Shown piece after piece: positions 1 to 11,473 of a DNA stretch of 64,000 nucleotides. Where the stretch lies: the NCBI GenBank assembly GCA_014904985.1, contig MU128933.1, positions 124,001 to 188,000 on the forward strand, in the 5' to 3' direction. Both the position numbers and the translations under genes were made by a program. The notes under the pieces were generated by a model. That model was not told the DNA's origin. It made no database searches and saw only the letters and a list, made by a program, of their open reading frames with translations. Source of the stretch: Hydnum rufescens UP504. Its lineage: Eukaryota > Basidiomycota > Agaricomycetes > Cantharellales > Hydnaceae. Position 1 is the stretch's first letter; each line of letters starts with the position of its first letter.

Positions 1-897
1 GTTGCTGCGCTCGAGTTGACTGGACGTGGACCCCTGTGTGTGGATGTTATTCTGGCACCGGAAAGTGCGATACCGATTGTCTTGAGGATGCATTGCAAGA
101 GGAGTCTCTCTTTTATCCGATTGGAACCGTAAGTTTATTGTAGCATTGCGATGCGTCTTATGATCAAGAATCAAATTCTTTTTCTTAATGCCAAGAATTT
201 ATATAATAAGATCGTGTACATGTACCCAAATGCTATATCTGGGTGACTGGTAATTTTCCCACTGGTTGTGCATTTTGGTCTGGATGCTGATTCAAGCGAC
301 TGAGATAGGACACAGTCTAGGTGGTGGGCTCGCGTCTCTGATTGGAGTGACTTTTGGCGCCCCCGTAGTGGCATACGAATCCCTAGGGGAGCGAATGGCA
401 GCCGAGCGGTTACATCTTCCATCACCAGTAAGTTCGGTCTGCTCTATCCACCTGGTTTGATCACATCATAACCCCGCACTACTTGGTTGGATGCAGCCCT
501 CAGCGCATCACGTCACGCATGTCTATCACACGGCTGATCCGGTTGCGATGGGTGCCTGCACGGGAACATATTCCACGTGCTACATCACTGGTTTTGCAGT
601 CGAGACGCATTGTCATCTGGGAAGAAGTATTGTGTATGACACTGTCACAAGGCTGAAGTGGGCTGTCGATATCCGGACGCACCCCCTCAAGGTCGTCATT
701 GAGCAGATCCTCAGTCTTGATTGGGAGGTACCTCCGGCCGATATCGAAGAGGATTGTGTGGTGAGTCCTCGACCTTTTGCACCCATGCGAGGATGCATGC
801 GATCATCCAGATGTCAATTCCGCAGGAATGCTACGCTTGGGAGTTTGGGGACTTCAAAGATAAGAACGCTACGCTGAAGGCTTTGCCTCCAGTATGA
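1..897 (+). CDS. ATG15: Autophagy-related lipase Atg15, 3' part (5' end outside window)
   Basis: This is the C-terminal part of the class-3 lipase that breaks down autophagic bodies and their lipids in the fungal vacuole. The first visible exon encodes a cysteine-rich block ending ESLFYPIGT. Next come [12 protein letters not shown], the nucleophile elbow [40 protein letters not shown] and a final [15 protein letters not shown]. Introns are visible at about 128-188, 250-308, 430-491 and 760-825. The stop is at 895-897. The active-site Ser (GHSLGG) and the Asp of HTADP are present. Just before the WVTG residues one base seems to be missing (about 235), because the upstream exon and the GHSLGG exon join in frame only if a base is added there. 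The N-terminal membrane anchor lies outside the window. Confidence 0.9.
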
Positions 898-2768
898 TTC
901 ATGCGCGCACACGACTTTACTGAATCATTAATAATTAATTCTTACTGTACTTACGCAGACACAGGTCACGCCTGCATTTATACCATGACATTACTTGTAC
1001 ACTTGCCACCCTAAGGTGTTGGACCAAATCAGGGTGTATCACTGGAATCCTTTGAATGCTGTCTGGATTACGATTTACAGCGTTCGGTTTTTTTCCCGCG
1101 TCTTCGAGTCCGTTCCGCGATGCCCGCTGTGGATTCTTAAAACAGGATGATTTTGGGAAGCAGCCCTTGGGACGTGAGTGCTTGCGTTGCCGCCCCAAGA
1201 AACGTGATATTAGAGGCTGTGCGCACGACTGTCCGACTGTATGGCTCTACAATCTGATTCTTTGTCTGGGGAAGAATATACCCTTTTTAATCACCAGAAT
1301 ACGAGCAAGAACCTAATTCCTGCAGCCGAACGAATCCGTGAAGTTGGTTGGAGACCCATAACCAGTGCATATGAGCTTCTGTTATTTTCCACTCAGTATC
1401 GAATTGATAGCTATTGGGGCATGCTACGCGTCCATTTTGATGGTGGGGATGACGGCCCCGACCACACATTCCATAGGCTGAGAGGCCGAGGTCCGCCCTC
1501 CGGAAGTGAAGGAAGAGACTGCGGAGTTACCTGAAAAACCAGTGTCATACCCAAACACGTTATGTGGTTCCCGACGACATGATAGGATTTCATCTAGCCA
1601 AATGATAGGGGTGACTGCGCCCATGGTCACAGTCACAGTTGTGACACCCTCGAACAAATCGACAACTTGCGGAAGCTCGATTAGACACATTCAAGATCCC
1701 TTCTATTCTTTCTTTTTCTCGATGAGGTACGTTTGACTGTCGAGATTAACCTCGCTCCTATCCTATAGCGAGTTGATCCGGAGATTCGCTATTTCTTCTC
1801 TGGACGCGGCGTTCTTGCCGATTTCTTTAATGGAGGTTGATAGGCTGTTAGGAGGGAAAACGGTGAGTCTTCCGTTCCATTTTGTAGGGTGGCTCCACAC
1901 GAGTGTACTGAAGGGCATGTGGACGAACCTCCCCACAGCGAGCATCCTCCTTTTCGACTTCGAATCCATCGGAATCACTGGGTTTTAAGTCTTCGGCAGT
2001 ATTCTTCACTTCACCAGGCGTCCTCCCCGATGTGTCCTGTCAAATCTACCAGACGCAAAATGTGGAGAATTGAGCAAACGTCCAAACGTATGTTTCCTGG
2101 TATCCACCATGTCAACACTCACAGCATCATCGGTGGACTCTCCCTTTGATCCTACAGGCAACTCTGACTTTTCTGCGTCCGTTGCAGCCTCGGGCGCCTC
2201 GGCGTGCTGCGACCGCAGAAAAGGAATCCACCGGGACATTGCCCTGGATCGGAATTCAAAACCACTGGTCCTTGATTCCCTTTCACACTGTCGCCTCCGC
2301 ACTGCCTTCACACAAATGATCCCCATGGGTAATTACTATCACGTACGGCGCTCACCAGAGCTGGCCAGTATGATGATCGGCCCGGCAGGGAACGACTTTG
2401 GGGTGGATCCACTTTTAGGTTTAACGAGATGGTTCCTGATTTCGGCGTCCTCGCCCTAGTTATCGTGCCGTCGGGACATATTGCTGTACGCGTATGTGGA
2501 GACCGGATTAGCGTGAAACGGGTGGATCGGAAGTCTCGAGTTTCAACTGATTATTCACCTAAACTGACCCGTAGGTCTAACCCATTAAGGTTTAAACCAA
2601 GACGAGGTCCAGCCACCTACCGGCGGTAGTTAATTATTGCATAAAGGTCTTCATCAGCAAGGGATTGCGAGGGTCTGACAAATTTCGAATAGCGCTGAGG
2701 CCCTAGCTAGCTAGGCGCTTCCTACACGATTATAAGAATCGTGGGGTTCGAGTGCACGAGCAAACGAA
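898..2768. other. Unresolved stretch, coding-like fragments on both strands
   Basis: No family is recognised here. On the plus strand, fragments at 1241-1534, 1506-1736 and 1773-1988 have moderate coding character. An ATG at 2109 in a CCACC context opens a Ser/Ala-rich reading frame. On the minus strand an equally protein-like frame starts with MSRWIPFLRSQ at 2239 and could continue through 1978-1763. Both cannot be right over 2.0-2.3 kb. A split gene with several introns, or one broken by base errors, is likely, but strand and product are undecided. Confidence 0.25.
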
Positions 2769-3600
2769 ATGCCTTCTCCCCTATACTGGGATCCTGCTCA
2801 AAGGGATGGTGCAGTGAGTGCTCCACCTCAAGCTAAACCCGCAGCATCTCGGCTGCCCTCATCACCTGTCTCGGGAACGTCATTACGACCACGAAGGAAG
2901 CCAGGGATATCTGCGAAGGGAAGATTGTGAGCGATGCGCCGAGGCCCTACAAATGCCATCTCTGTCCCAAGGCGTTCCAGCGCCTAAGCGAGCTGAATCG
3001 GCATGCCCCAGTGCACACCGGGGCAAAACGTGCGAATTGCAAACACTTGACTGGCTCATGATCTAGGATTGACCAAAGCTTGCCCTCCTCTCTTTCTCTT
3101 CAAGCGTATGTCTGCCCATTCTGCAAGACCGCCTTCTCGGTGAAGAGCAACACAAACCGGCACATGCGCGTGTGCCCAATGCGGCCGACCGTCAACAATG
3201 GATCTTCGGTACGCAAGATGAGGCATAGAGATTGGAGAGGCTCAAGCCCATTGCTGACTAGTTTATAATAGGGCTCTGGCACACTGATGAACATCCGTGA
3301 TCATAAGATGGAGGATGGGTTCCAAGAGGGTGTGAGTCGAGTTCCTATATCATTGCTCCCTATGTCCCTCTGCTCATGTCCACGTCTGTGATCCATCAGC
3401 CATCCACAAGTTTTGCTTCGGAAAAACACTCAGAAACACATAGGGGCTGAGAACACTATTTTGTGTGAACAGTCCCGTGCGATCATAGTGCGTTCGCCAA
3501 AGCACCAATGGGGATGGAGTACTCCAATCTGCCTCTGGTTGGGTGAAGCAACGATACCGCAACTCCAACTCCCAGAGCCTGTCCAATATTTCTCTTATCA
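2769..3600 (+). CDS. C2H2 zinc-finger protein, probable transcription factor
   Basis: The ATG at 2769 opens a Pro/Ser/Arg-rich N-terminus of about 50 residues. Two fingers follow. Finger 1 is YKCHLCPKAFQRLSELNRH...H (about 2949-3016), followed by the linker HTGAKP. An intron (about 3029-3105) then leads to finger 2, YVCPFCKTAF...NRHMRVC, where the last ligand is Cys instead of His. A short exon with GSGTLMNIRDHK follows. The 3' end is uncertain: exons to about 3434 or 3600 are possible. The N-terminal frame joins the finger frame only if one G is added to the GGG run at 2918-2920. Paired fingers with a TGEKP-like linker normally bind DNA in the nucleus; the target is unknown. Confidence 0.7.
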
Positions 3601-5277
3601 TACACATATGTGGGTCTCAACAAGTATGTACATCTGTTCATTCGGCTATGTAGTATCGATTTCCAAGGTGGGCCAGATACCCTTTCACCGAGCATTGGAT
3701 ACGTTCCATTGCCAGGATGCGAGGCCAAAGATGCCCACGATCGATTATCGATGAGATCCACTGGCATAACCACCATTGCACGTCCATCTTAGTCGGGAAG
3801 AAGACCCTACGAAGTCTCATACCAGCTCCTCCCGATAACCGCTCATGAGCGTGATAGCGTAATATATCGTCTCGCTGCAATCTCTATACTCCCCGAATAT
3901 AGAAAGATCCATGGAAACCATATCGCGTAAGTATCACTTACAGTATCTACAATCTACATCCTCGAGATCCTGGCGAGTACTCCTGAAAATGCAGAACATT
4001 GAGGACGAAAGGACAGCTCGACTGAATCCTAGAAACCTCTCACTTGCACGGTCGCTCCAACGTCTTGCTTTCGAGATCCTGCTGCGCCCGCGGAATGAAT
4101 CATCCGAAGTGATCTGGATCTCGGCGACGGGAGAAGTGGTAGATGGCGGCTCATCCGATTCTCATTTCCATTACCTGGTTCCAATCGCTGTTACATCGGC
4201 AGATATTTCGAGCTGATCGGCTGTCGCTACGAACTTCTCGCGAAATCTGGGTTAAAATGATATCACCATGTATTTTGGCCCCCGTTCTGCTCGGGTTTGA
4301 CGGCCTTGAGACAATTCTGCAAAGAAACCTTGCAATTGACAATAATGGGGGTCTATTCGCCCGTAGAAATTCCAATGCAATTAGGAAGAAAGTATCAGCT
4401 CTGCCGCACTTAACGCCATGTTAAGGTCTCCCGCCGTGAGATGATGCGTACGGACTCATTTCACGGCTAATGAACTGACCCATTCACCGTGTATGTGCGT
4501 TTGCGGGCAGAAATAAGGCGATAATGGACTCTATTGAGTCCACTGGTAGAGCCATGAGCGGAAAGATGATGAAACGAATATTCCGTACAATGCATGACAT
4601 TCCACAATCTGATAGACCGAATTCGGGGATACAGCCACACTAATGGCCCTATACTCTACCACCTTATCAGCCGTAGGAAAGGAAGACAGGAGCAACAGAA
4701 GCTGGTGTCGAAAGCAGACGTCAGGTCTGTGCGCTGGGCAGATCTACCGTCCGAGCCGTCTGAGTGCCCGTCCTACGAAGCCCAACATCGAGATTATTCA
4801 TCTGAATCACCTTACTGCAGAGCCAGGACCCGTGCGAGTCCTAGGGTAGGCGGTATCCCCGGGTCACTGATTTTGAGACCGGTTTTGGCCAAAACATGTA
4901 TGCAAATTCACTGATTTGGGGGGTAAAATCGGCTCCAACCATTCTAAAAATAAATCATGCCTGTAGCCGATACAGAATAAAAGCCCTGGCATTCCGAAGC
5001 ACCGTAGACATGAGAAATAGCACGCAGGACTTCCCAAAGTCGTGGTCGCGGCTAATTCCGTGCCGTGGGATGTTTCCTTTTATGGTAATCGAGTGATTCT
5101 GGCCTGGGTTTTCGGAACCCGGGATACCCCCTCACTAGGGCTCGCAGGGATCCTGCTGTGCCATGAAGAGGTTTAGGAGAAACACTTCAAGGACTACATG
5201 CGCTTTTAAATCTTATTAGGTTCGGACGTAGTAACACCGAAGCGTGGGAATAAATCACTGGCATCTTTGCGTGCGGG
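3601..5277. other. No supportable gene
   Basis: Only short reading frames occur. The longest are a 101-residue plus-strand frame at 3911-4216 and a 106-residue one at 4594-4914. Neither resembles a known family or shows a convincing splice pattern. I saw no repeat or transposon remnant. The right end contains the 5' flank of ORC2. Confidence 0.4.
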
Positions 5278-6904
5278 ATGTCCACACCGTCGCCGAACAA
5301 ACGTGTCCGAATCGATGAGCCAGTCTTCTACGTCGACAGAAAAGCCACCTGCACACCGCCCCCAGGTGATTATAGTGGGATCTTCGACGCCATTAAAGAA
5401 ATCGCGCGCCACTCCAAAAGGGTCCCGAAATCCACGTACACCCTCGACAAAGGACAAAGGCAAGGCGAAAGAGGTGGAAACTCCTACCAGGCCCACTGCT
5501 TCTTCACGCGATGCAAGGTTATCTGGGTTCAGCATGCTTGACGTGGATGAGCCTGAGGACGATCTCTCGGAGCAGAGTGGGGACGAGGACGAGATGGAGG
5601 TGGATAATGAGGATCTCTCTCCCCTCAAAGCAGGTCCCAAGAAGACTGGGTTGAATCTCCCCGAAGTTGGTGGCGAGTCGGCGATCCGCCACACGGCTTC
5701 AGACGTGTATTTCCATCTCGCGTCACGTCCATCAAAGACCTCGGACAATGTCTTCTCGGCCCTCCTACCACACCTAACGGCAGAGGAATGCGCGGCCCTG
5801 GTGCGTAATTCACCTGCAACTAGAAAGCATAAGGAACGTATTGCTGCACTACGCAAAGAAATCGAATTGCAGTTCCCTCAATTTGGCTTCGAGCTATCAC
5901 AGGGCTTCAATCTACTATTCTACGGATATGGCTCAAAGAGGACTTTGCTCAATGACTTTGCTCGGCTCGTTTGCGCCAAGCATGGGCACATTGTGATTGT
6001 TAACGGGTTCTTCCCATCGTTCAGTCTGCGGGAACTGGTGGAAAGCATCGAGAAAATACCCGGTATTGCCTCGCAGCCTATCTCATTACCGTCCGGTATA
6101 GACGGGCAAGTGCGTCGAATATATGACTATTTCCTCCCCCCCGAGACGCGGTCTCGGGCAAAATCATCGCGTCGCCCACTGTTTCTTATCGTGCACAACA
6201 TAGAAAGTCCCGGACTTCGAAATTCCCGAGCCCAAGCATGCCTTTCTCTACTAGCTTCGAATCCCCGCATACACGTTGTGGCATCCATTGATAATGTGTA
6301 TGCCCCGTTGATGTGGACGACGCACGATATCCTGAACCGGAAACATGAGTATCACGAAACTGATCAGTCTTTGCCGTCCACTCGCGGGTTCCAATGGCTG
6401 TGGCATCCTGCAACGACCTTCGAGCCGTATGACATCGAACTGTCATTTCGGGACCTCAGCGTATTGCCCAAGTCAGGTGGTTCGGGGCGCACTGCGGGTG
6501 ATGACCTGGCTGCTCCTGGGAGAGGTGGATCTGGAATCAGTGAAACGGCAGCCAAACAAGTCCTTGCCAGCGTTACACAAAAGGCGAAGAGACTCTTCGT
6601 TGTCCTCGGGCGACAACAGTTGGCAGCGTGGGTGGAACAAGGGGGCGCTGGAGGGAATTCGGTCGAGGATCTCCACACCCTAGGGATGGCCCATAATCTT
6701 TTATCGATTAAAGCTCGGGACGAATTCCTGGCGACGAGTGATGTGGGGTTGCGTGGGTTATTGCAGGAATTTCGAGATCACGGCTTGGTGCTGTCGGCAA
6801 GCGTGGCTGGAGTTCCGCAGGAAGGGCGGGGGGCGGGGGATGTGCTTTGGATACCGCTTCCCAAGGATATCTTAACGCGTATCTTGGAGGGGCTCGCAAT
6901 TTGA
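5278..6904 (+). CDS. ORC2: Origin recognition complex subunit 2
   Basis: Orc2 is a core subunit of the six-protein complex that marks replication origins and loads the MCM helicase in G1. The body is a single exon. Counting from the ATG at 5315 (529 aa) there is a basic, disordered N-terminus with GKAKEV, an acidic patch at about residues 77-102, and the Orc2 core with LLFYGYGSKR near 202. Then come VIVNGFFPS, FLIVHNIES, VVASIDNVYAPLMW and a C-terminal winged-helix region (about 458-529). The start is uncertain. The ATG at 5278 begins MSTPSPNKRVRIDEP and reaches the main frame by splicing out a 43-nt GT-AG segment, giving EPVIIVGSS. Otherwise the ATG at 5315 is used. The first looks more natural. 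Confidence 0.93.
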
Positions 6905-6994
6905 GAGTGCCTTGTTGATGGTTGTATTCATCGACGTCCCTGTTTCATCAGGCCTCGGGTCACAAGACTCAGAATAGCCGGTCTGCCACTGGAA

Positions 6995-7620
6995 ATGGAC
7001 GACATATGTTCCTTCTGTTCTATCATCGATGGGAATGCTCCTGCGTACAGGGTTTTCGAGTCTGAGCATATCCTTGCCATTCTGGGTGCGCCTTTACGAA
7101 TTTCTCCTGTAATGGGCTCTCAATGGTGGTGAGCAGATATCCTGCCTCGGACTAGTGGACACGTTCTCGTGATGCCTAAAGTGCATGTTCCCTTACTGTC
7201 GGAACTTCCTGATGACATTGCGCGGGACCTTGGCTCAGCGCTTACGCGGGTATCCAGAGCGATGACGCAAGGTTGAGAAGGGCTCATTCTTGGCCTTACA
7301 GTACTTTCTGACTGTGGATCTGATTCGCATTGGCCTGCACCGTTCAGGTCTAGACAATCTGGGTCTAACCATTACTCTCAATCAAGTCTACGCCCAAGTT
7401 GTTCCCCACGTATGTAGTGACGATTACACAATTACATTACCCCCGTGCGTGTCCAAACAAACATTATCAAGCTCATTAGTGTGGCAAACAGGTCCACTTC
7501 CACATCGTTCCTGCGCCGAACCTGCAATCGGAAACACCGAAGAAAGGGCTTTTTACTCGACAGGAACTGGATGAAGATGAAGCAGAGGTGATACTACGTA
7601 AAATCAAGAGTCGTCTGTAG
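6995..7620 (+). CDS. HIT-family nucleotide-binding protein
   Basis: This is a small histidine-triad hydrolase or transferase acting on purine nucleotide conjugates such as AMP-lysine or diadenosine polyphosphates. Four exons (6995-7085, 7137-7271, 7348-7409, 7492-7620) join cleanly into 138 aa. The N-terminus CSFCSIIDGNAPAYRVFE is the usual HIT entry strand and helix. SGHVLVMPKVHVP follows, then QVYAQVVPHVHFHIVPAP carries the HxHxH catalytic triad, with an intron splitting PH from VHFH. The C-terminus is acidic then basic. The length is typical of HINT/Hnt-type proteins. It lies 42 bp from the convergent histone-fold gene. Confidence 0.9.
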
Positions 7621-7662
7621 AGGCCCTGGGAGGGACGCGATAATGTATCTCCAGATAAACCA

Positions 7663-8525
7663 TTATGAGGTATCCATGGAATCGGGGTCGCGTCGTGGAG
7701 GCGGAGGCGGAGGCACTCGCTGAGGAGATGGATTTGCGGGCTCGTCGCCATAGTACGTGGGGTGATAATGTCGTGCAAGAGCCTCTGGATCGACGGCGAA
7801 CGAAGATTCGCGAACACCCCCATTCGAAGCCGATGCACTGGGATCCATGACACTCACACCAGGACCCAGGGCTCTCCCCTTGCCCTTGCGCGCGATTTTT
7901 CCCCTCTCGAATGCCCTTTCGAGGGCCCCTGCTCTTTAATTATGCCGGGATCCCCTTGGGCTTTGGCTTGTCTTTTCGCGAGAGCATCAGATGCGGGTAT
8001 CGCATGTGGAATTATTTCTTGCAGGAAGAGCAACTCATCCGCGCGTCGGACAGCATTGGCTGAAAGTTATATCCAAAGATGAGATTAGTTGGAAGGCTTT
8101 GATATCATTGCTCACCAAGATCCTTCAACATTACGACGGCCCGACCTTCTCGAAGAGATTGACGGTGTCCCTCTAGTGCTAGTCTTTTTATGAATTCTTC
8201 CTGTTTCCAAACAAATGGACGTGAGGCTTGTGAAGTGAATGGTTGGTTAGATACGAACGGTGGCCACTGAGATCAGGAACACGGCCTCCTTCGCCGTCCC
8301 AGCCAACTCTTTGTCTGCCTTCATGATCTTTTGCACGCGGGACATGGGCAGGAGAGACGCTCCCGGGGGTCGTTCCGTCGGAGGTTTGGGTTTGGGTTTT
8401 CTTGGCGCTGATGCAGCAGCGTTCTCACCGTCGTGTTCCGACCCCTCTTCGGGGATATCATCCTCGACGGGGACATCATCGTAGGTTTGCGAAGGTTCCA
8501 CAGTTATTGGTGCCGTTTCGTCCAT
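7663..8525 (-). CDS. Histone-fold protein, Dpb3/CHRAC (NF-YB/C-like) type
   Basis: The first exon, from the ATG at 8525, encodes an acidic and Pro-rich tail. It then enters a histone fold with LLPMSRVQKIMKADKELAG and AVFLISVAT. An intron (from about 8259) is followed by EEFIKRLALEG and, after a second intron, ADELLFLQEIIP. The set resembles the archaeal-histone/CBF class found in DNA polymerase epsilon (Dpb3/Dpb4) and CHRAC remodellers, so a role in replication or chromatin assembly is inferred. Which of these orthologues it is cannot be told by eye. The C-terminal tail ends DPDSMDTS at 7663. It is in frame only if one A is added to the T5 run at 7896-7900 (plus strand). Confidence 0.75.
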
Positions 8526-8748
8526 CGGTTCTCGTTCACTGCGCGTCAAGGCGGGAAACGCCGAGTCTAAGTTTTTCGTGCCTCTCACTCTCTCGTCGTC
8601 GCCGTCGCTGTCGCCGTTGGGGTGTCTACTGAAATTTCCAAGGCTTTCCTCGCGCTCGTGCCCATTTCTTGGGGAGTTCGGTGTGGATATGTACATTAAA
8701 TTCAGACTCAGAGAATGCAAATGACACAGCCTGTACACGTGCTCCCTC
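8526..8748. promoter_or_regulatory. Shared divergent 5' region of histone-fold gene and P450
   Basis: The two start codons lie 223 bp apart on opposite strands, so this segment must hold both core promoters and 5' UTRs. No clear TATA box was seen. Confidence 0.35.
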
Positions 8749-10883
8749 ATGCTGCTCTACTTCATCCTGTGTCTTGCTGCCGTCCTCGTTGTGGGAGCCT
8801 ATCGTCGCAGATCGGAAAAGCATCCTCCAGGACCCCGCTCGATCCCTCTGTTTGGAAATACGCACCAGTTGAATAGGCCCTCACGTCCGGAATATCTAGC
8901 TAGCTTGACTCCTATTCACGGTGCGAAGTTCTCTATTTGCGGGTTCACTATCAGTCCATGACAGGTGGGATCAACAGGAGATGTGCTATACTTCTCGAAT
9001 CCTGTTCTCGGCCATTCGATCTTAGCGCTGAACACCTATGAAGCAGCACATGATTTGCTGGTGCAACGAGCCTCCATATACTCTGATAGGCCTCACTCGA
9101 CCATGGTCGAACTGTAAGTCTAACAGCCCCTCTAATGCAGTGCAGACATTGAACATTGATGTACCTACAGAATGGATAATCACGGTCTCGGAACAGGGCG
9201 ATATGGCCCACGTTGGCGCCTTGGTCGAAAAGTTGTTCCATCAGCACATCGGAAAGAATGCTATTCGCGACTACTCGAGTGCTTTCGAAGAAGAATCACG
9301 TATGCTCGTGCATCGTCTTCACCAAAAGCCAGACACTTTCTTTGACCAGATTTGTCTGTCAGTTACTCTCAGGTGCCAAGCCCCCCTCATACTGATTCCT
9401 TTCTTCCTACATAGGGCGGTAACCAGGATCATCCTCGGGGTAACTTACGATTATCGAAGCGTACAGTCCACGAGTGACCCAGTAACGCACCGTCCGTATC
9501 GTCTTTCCTCGACTGAAAAGTCTGAAGCTGCTCTGAAACCAGGTAGTAACTCGAGTCGAGCAAGCTGTATCATATCTGGTTCAGTCGATTCTTCCTGGCC
9601 GCTTCCTTATTAATGTCATTCCAGCATGTAAGCCGGTTTCTGTGCTTCCATCTGGTTTTCCTTGAACCGAACATACCGGTTAACCCATTAACTGGATAGT
9701 GAAGTATCTGCCCTCGTGGCTCCCATTCCTTGGCGATAAGAAGCTGGCACTTGCCTGGGGAAAGAAATCCACGAAACGTTTTCCCAGCCATTCCAATACG
9801 TCAAGGATCAGAGAGTACGCGTCTTATGCTCACTGATCGGCGGCACGTGTCTAATAGTTGCTCACCATATTTCGTATTCTCAGGCCACCGGAACTGCCGC
9901 TCCTTCCTTCGCGATGAGTATGCTCGAAGGTAAAGATACAGATGATGAGAATATCATGATGTGGTTATGTGCATCTATGTGTGCGTAATCCAGGGCTATT
10001 CATTAATCTAACACTTGGATTGAAGTCACCGCTCTCTAGATGCCGGTGGTGCAGAGACCACATCGACGACGCTCAAATGGTTTTTTTTCGCTATGATGCG
10101 ATACCCAGAAGCACAGCACACAGCACAAGCAGAGATCGATCAAGTAATTGGTGATAGGCTACCTAATCTGAATGAGTGAGGTCTCATTCTGCTGAGTATT
10201 CCGCTTTTCACCAAGATTGGTTCGCATCCTGGAACCCTAGCCGAGACCGTCTGCCATATGTGGAGGCCCTTATCAAGGAGCTTCTACGGTGCTTCATTAT
10301 TGCTCCTACGGCACTCCCTCATCGATTGATGGAGGATGACCACTACAAAGGTGTTTGATAGCTTTGTAACACGCCGATGGCTCGAGGCTGATTCGTCTCT
10401 GGCAGGATATTTCATTCCCAAGGGTGCGATGCCGAATTCCTTGCGCAGAATTGTGTCCATCATTGTGCGAGACTGATCATTGTTATCCAGGTACTATTGT
10501 TCTCCCAAATAGCTGGTGCATCCTCAATTATTGGTTGTTCCTGGTTCATCTACCTATATTTTATGAATAGGTCAATATCGAGAAACGAAGAAATGTATCC
10601 AAACTCTGAGGAGTTCCGCCCAGAACGTTTCCTTGAACCTTCCACCAAATCGGGCGAATTCCCCATGGACCCACACAAGTACGTATTTGGGTTTGGGAGA
10701 AGAGTGTGCCCAGGGATCGACTTCGCCGATGCCTCGTTGTTCATGAATATTACCACAATTCTTTCCACAACTTCGATCGCTCCGCCTTCTGGCACAAAGG
10801 GAAGCACTATCGCCTTGCCACTTTCGCAACACTCACGGTATGGGGGCTCTTCAACGTTTTTAAAAGCAGAAAAGCATGTTTGA
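8749..10883 (+). CDS. Cytochrome P450 monooxygenase
   Basis: A heme-thiolate monooxygenase anchored in the ER membrane. The ATG at 8749 starts a hydrophobic anchor (MLLYFILCLAAVLVVGAY), then HPPGPRSIPLFGN, the proline hinge. Later exons give DVLYFSNPVLG, the I-helix AGGAETTSTT (about 10043-10070), the K-helix ExxR as ELLR (about 10280), PHRLMEDDHYKGYFIPKGT, SWSISRNEEMYPNSEEFRPERF and the heme loop FGFGRRVCPG (about 10686-10718) with the Cys ligand. Many short introns interrupt it. The segment after the heme loop is short and unusual, ending at 10883, and may be altered by a base error. It resembles basidiomycete CYP families that oxidise hydrophobic metabolites; the substrate is unknown. Confidence 0.88.
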
Positions 10884-11473
10884 TGTTGGGACAAATTCAT
10901 AGAAAACCACTGCCGTTTCCTTGCGAAATACTTCCGCGCTCCACTGCTGCAGCGGGTCTTGTTGAGGAATACGTATCTGGCTCGCCGAATTTTCACGTAA
11001 GAGATCTGTGTCTGTGGTCGTGCCGCATTTTATTACTCCCCACACTAATTTTGCTATCAATTTATATTTTGACGTCTGTCACCTCGCAGCCATTACATGG
11101 GTAGATAGCATCGACCACCAAGATCCGCCCACATCGGGGACTAAACCCAAAGTGGAAGCAGGACCACCCTTGTATTCTGCACGCCACTCACCTGTGCCCT
11201 TTTCTTTTGCCTGATGTATAATATCTGGAATTCATTGTCATTTGTTACGCACTTGGATCACGCGAATGGAGTAAGGGTGTGCGAAAATGGGAAATATCGC
11301 CGAGGAACGAGGCAGATCGAACCATATCGAGCGAAGCCCAGCGCCTATCCAAGAAAGGCAAACATGAGGTGCAGGAAAAGGTTGATAAAGACGTCCATAA
11401 TTGCCTGTGTTCATCACATCCTCCCCTCGTCCACACGTTGTCTTCTGACTTCCATACCTCAGACTTTGAAATA
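10884..11473. other. Intergenic, nothing recognised
   Basis: Spacer between the P450 stop and the next plus-strand gene. Reading frames are short and lack family features. It probably contains the P450 3' UTR and the promoter of the orphan gene. Confidence 0.4.

Noticed and set aside
1424..1690. Minus-strand frame with FGYDTG, resembling a sugar-transporter motif
   Set aside because: The motif is only six residues, and the flanking frames lack the hydrophobic helices expected of an MFS protein.
2700..2716. CTAGCTAGCTAG short palindromic repeat
   Set aside because: Too short to be a meaningful repeat or mobile-element end; no matching copy seen nearby.
2700..2768. tRNA-like hairpin: 5-bp stem with 7-nt loop followed by GGTTCGAG
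   Set aside because: The loop lacks the conserved T33, the TTCGA part has no pairing T-stem, and no A-box or D-arm is present upstream. It sits in the 5' leader of the zinc-finger gene.
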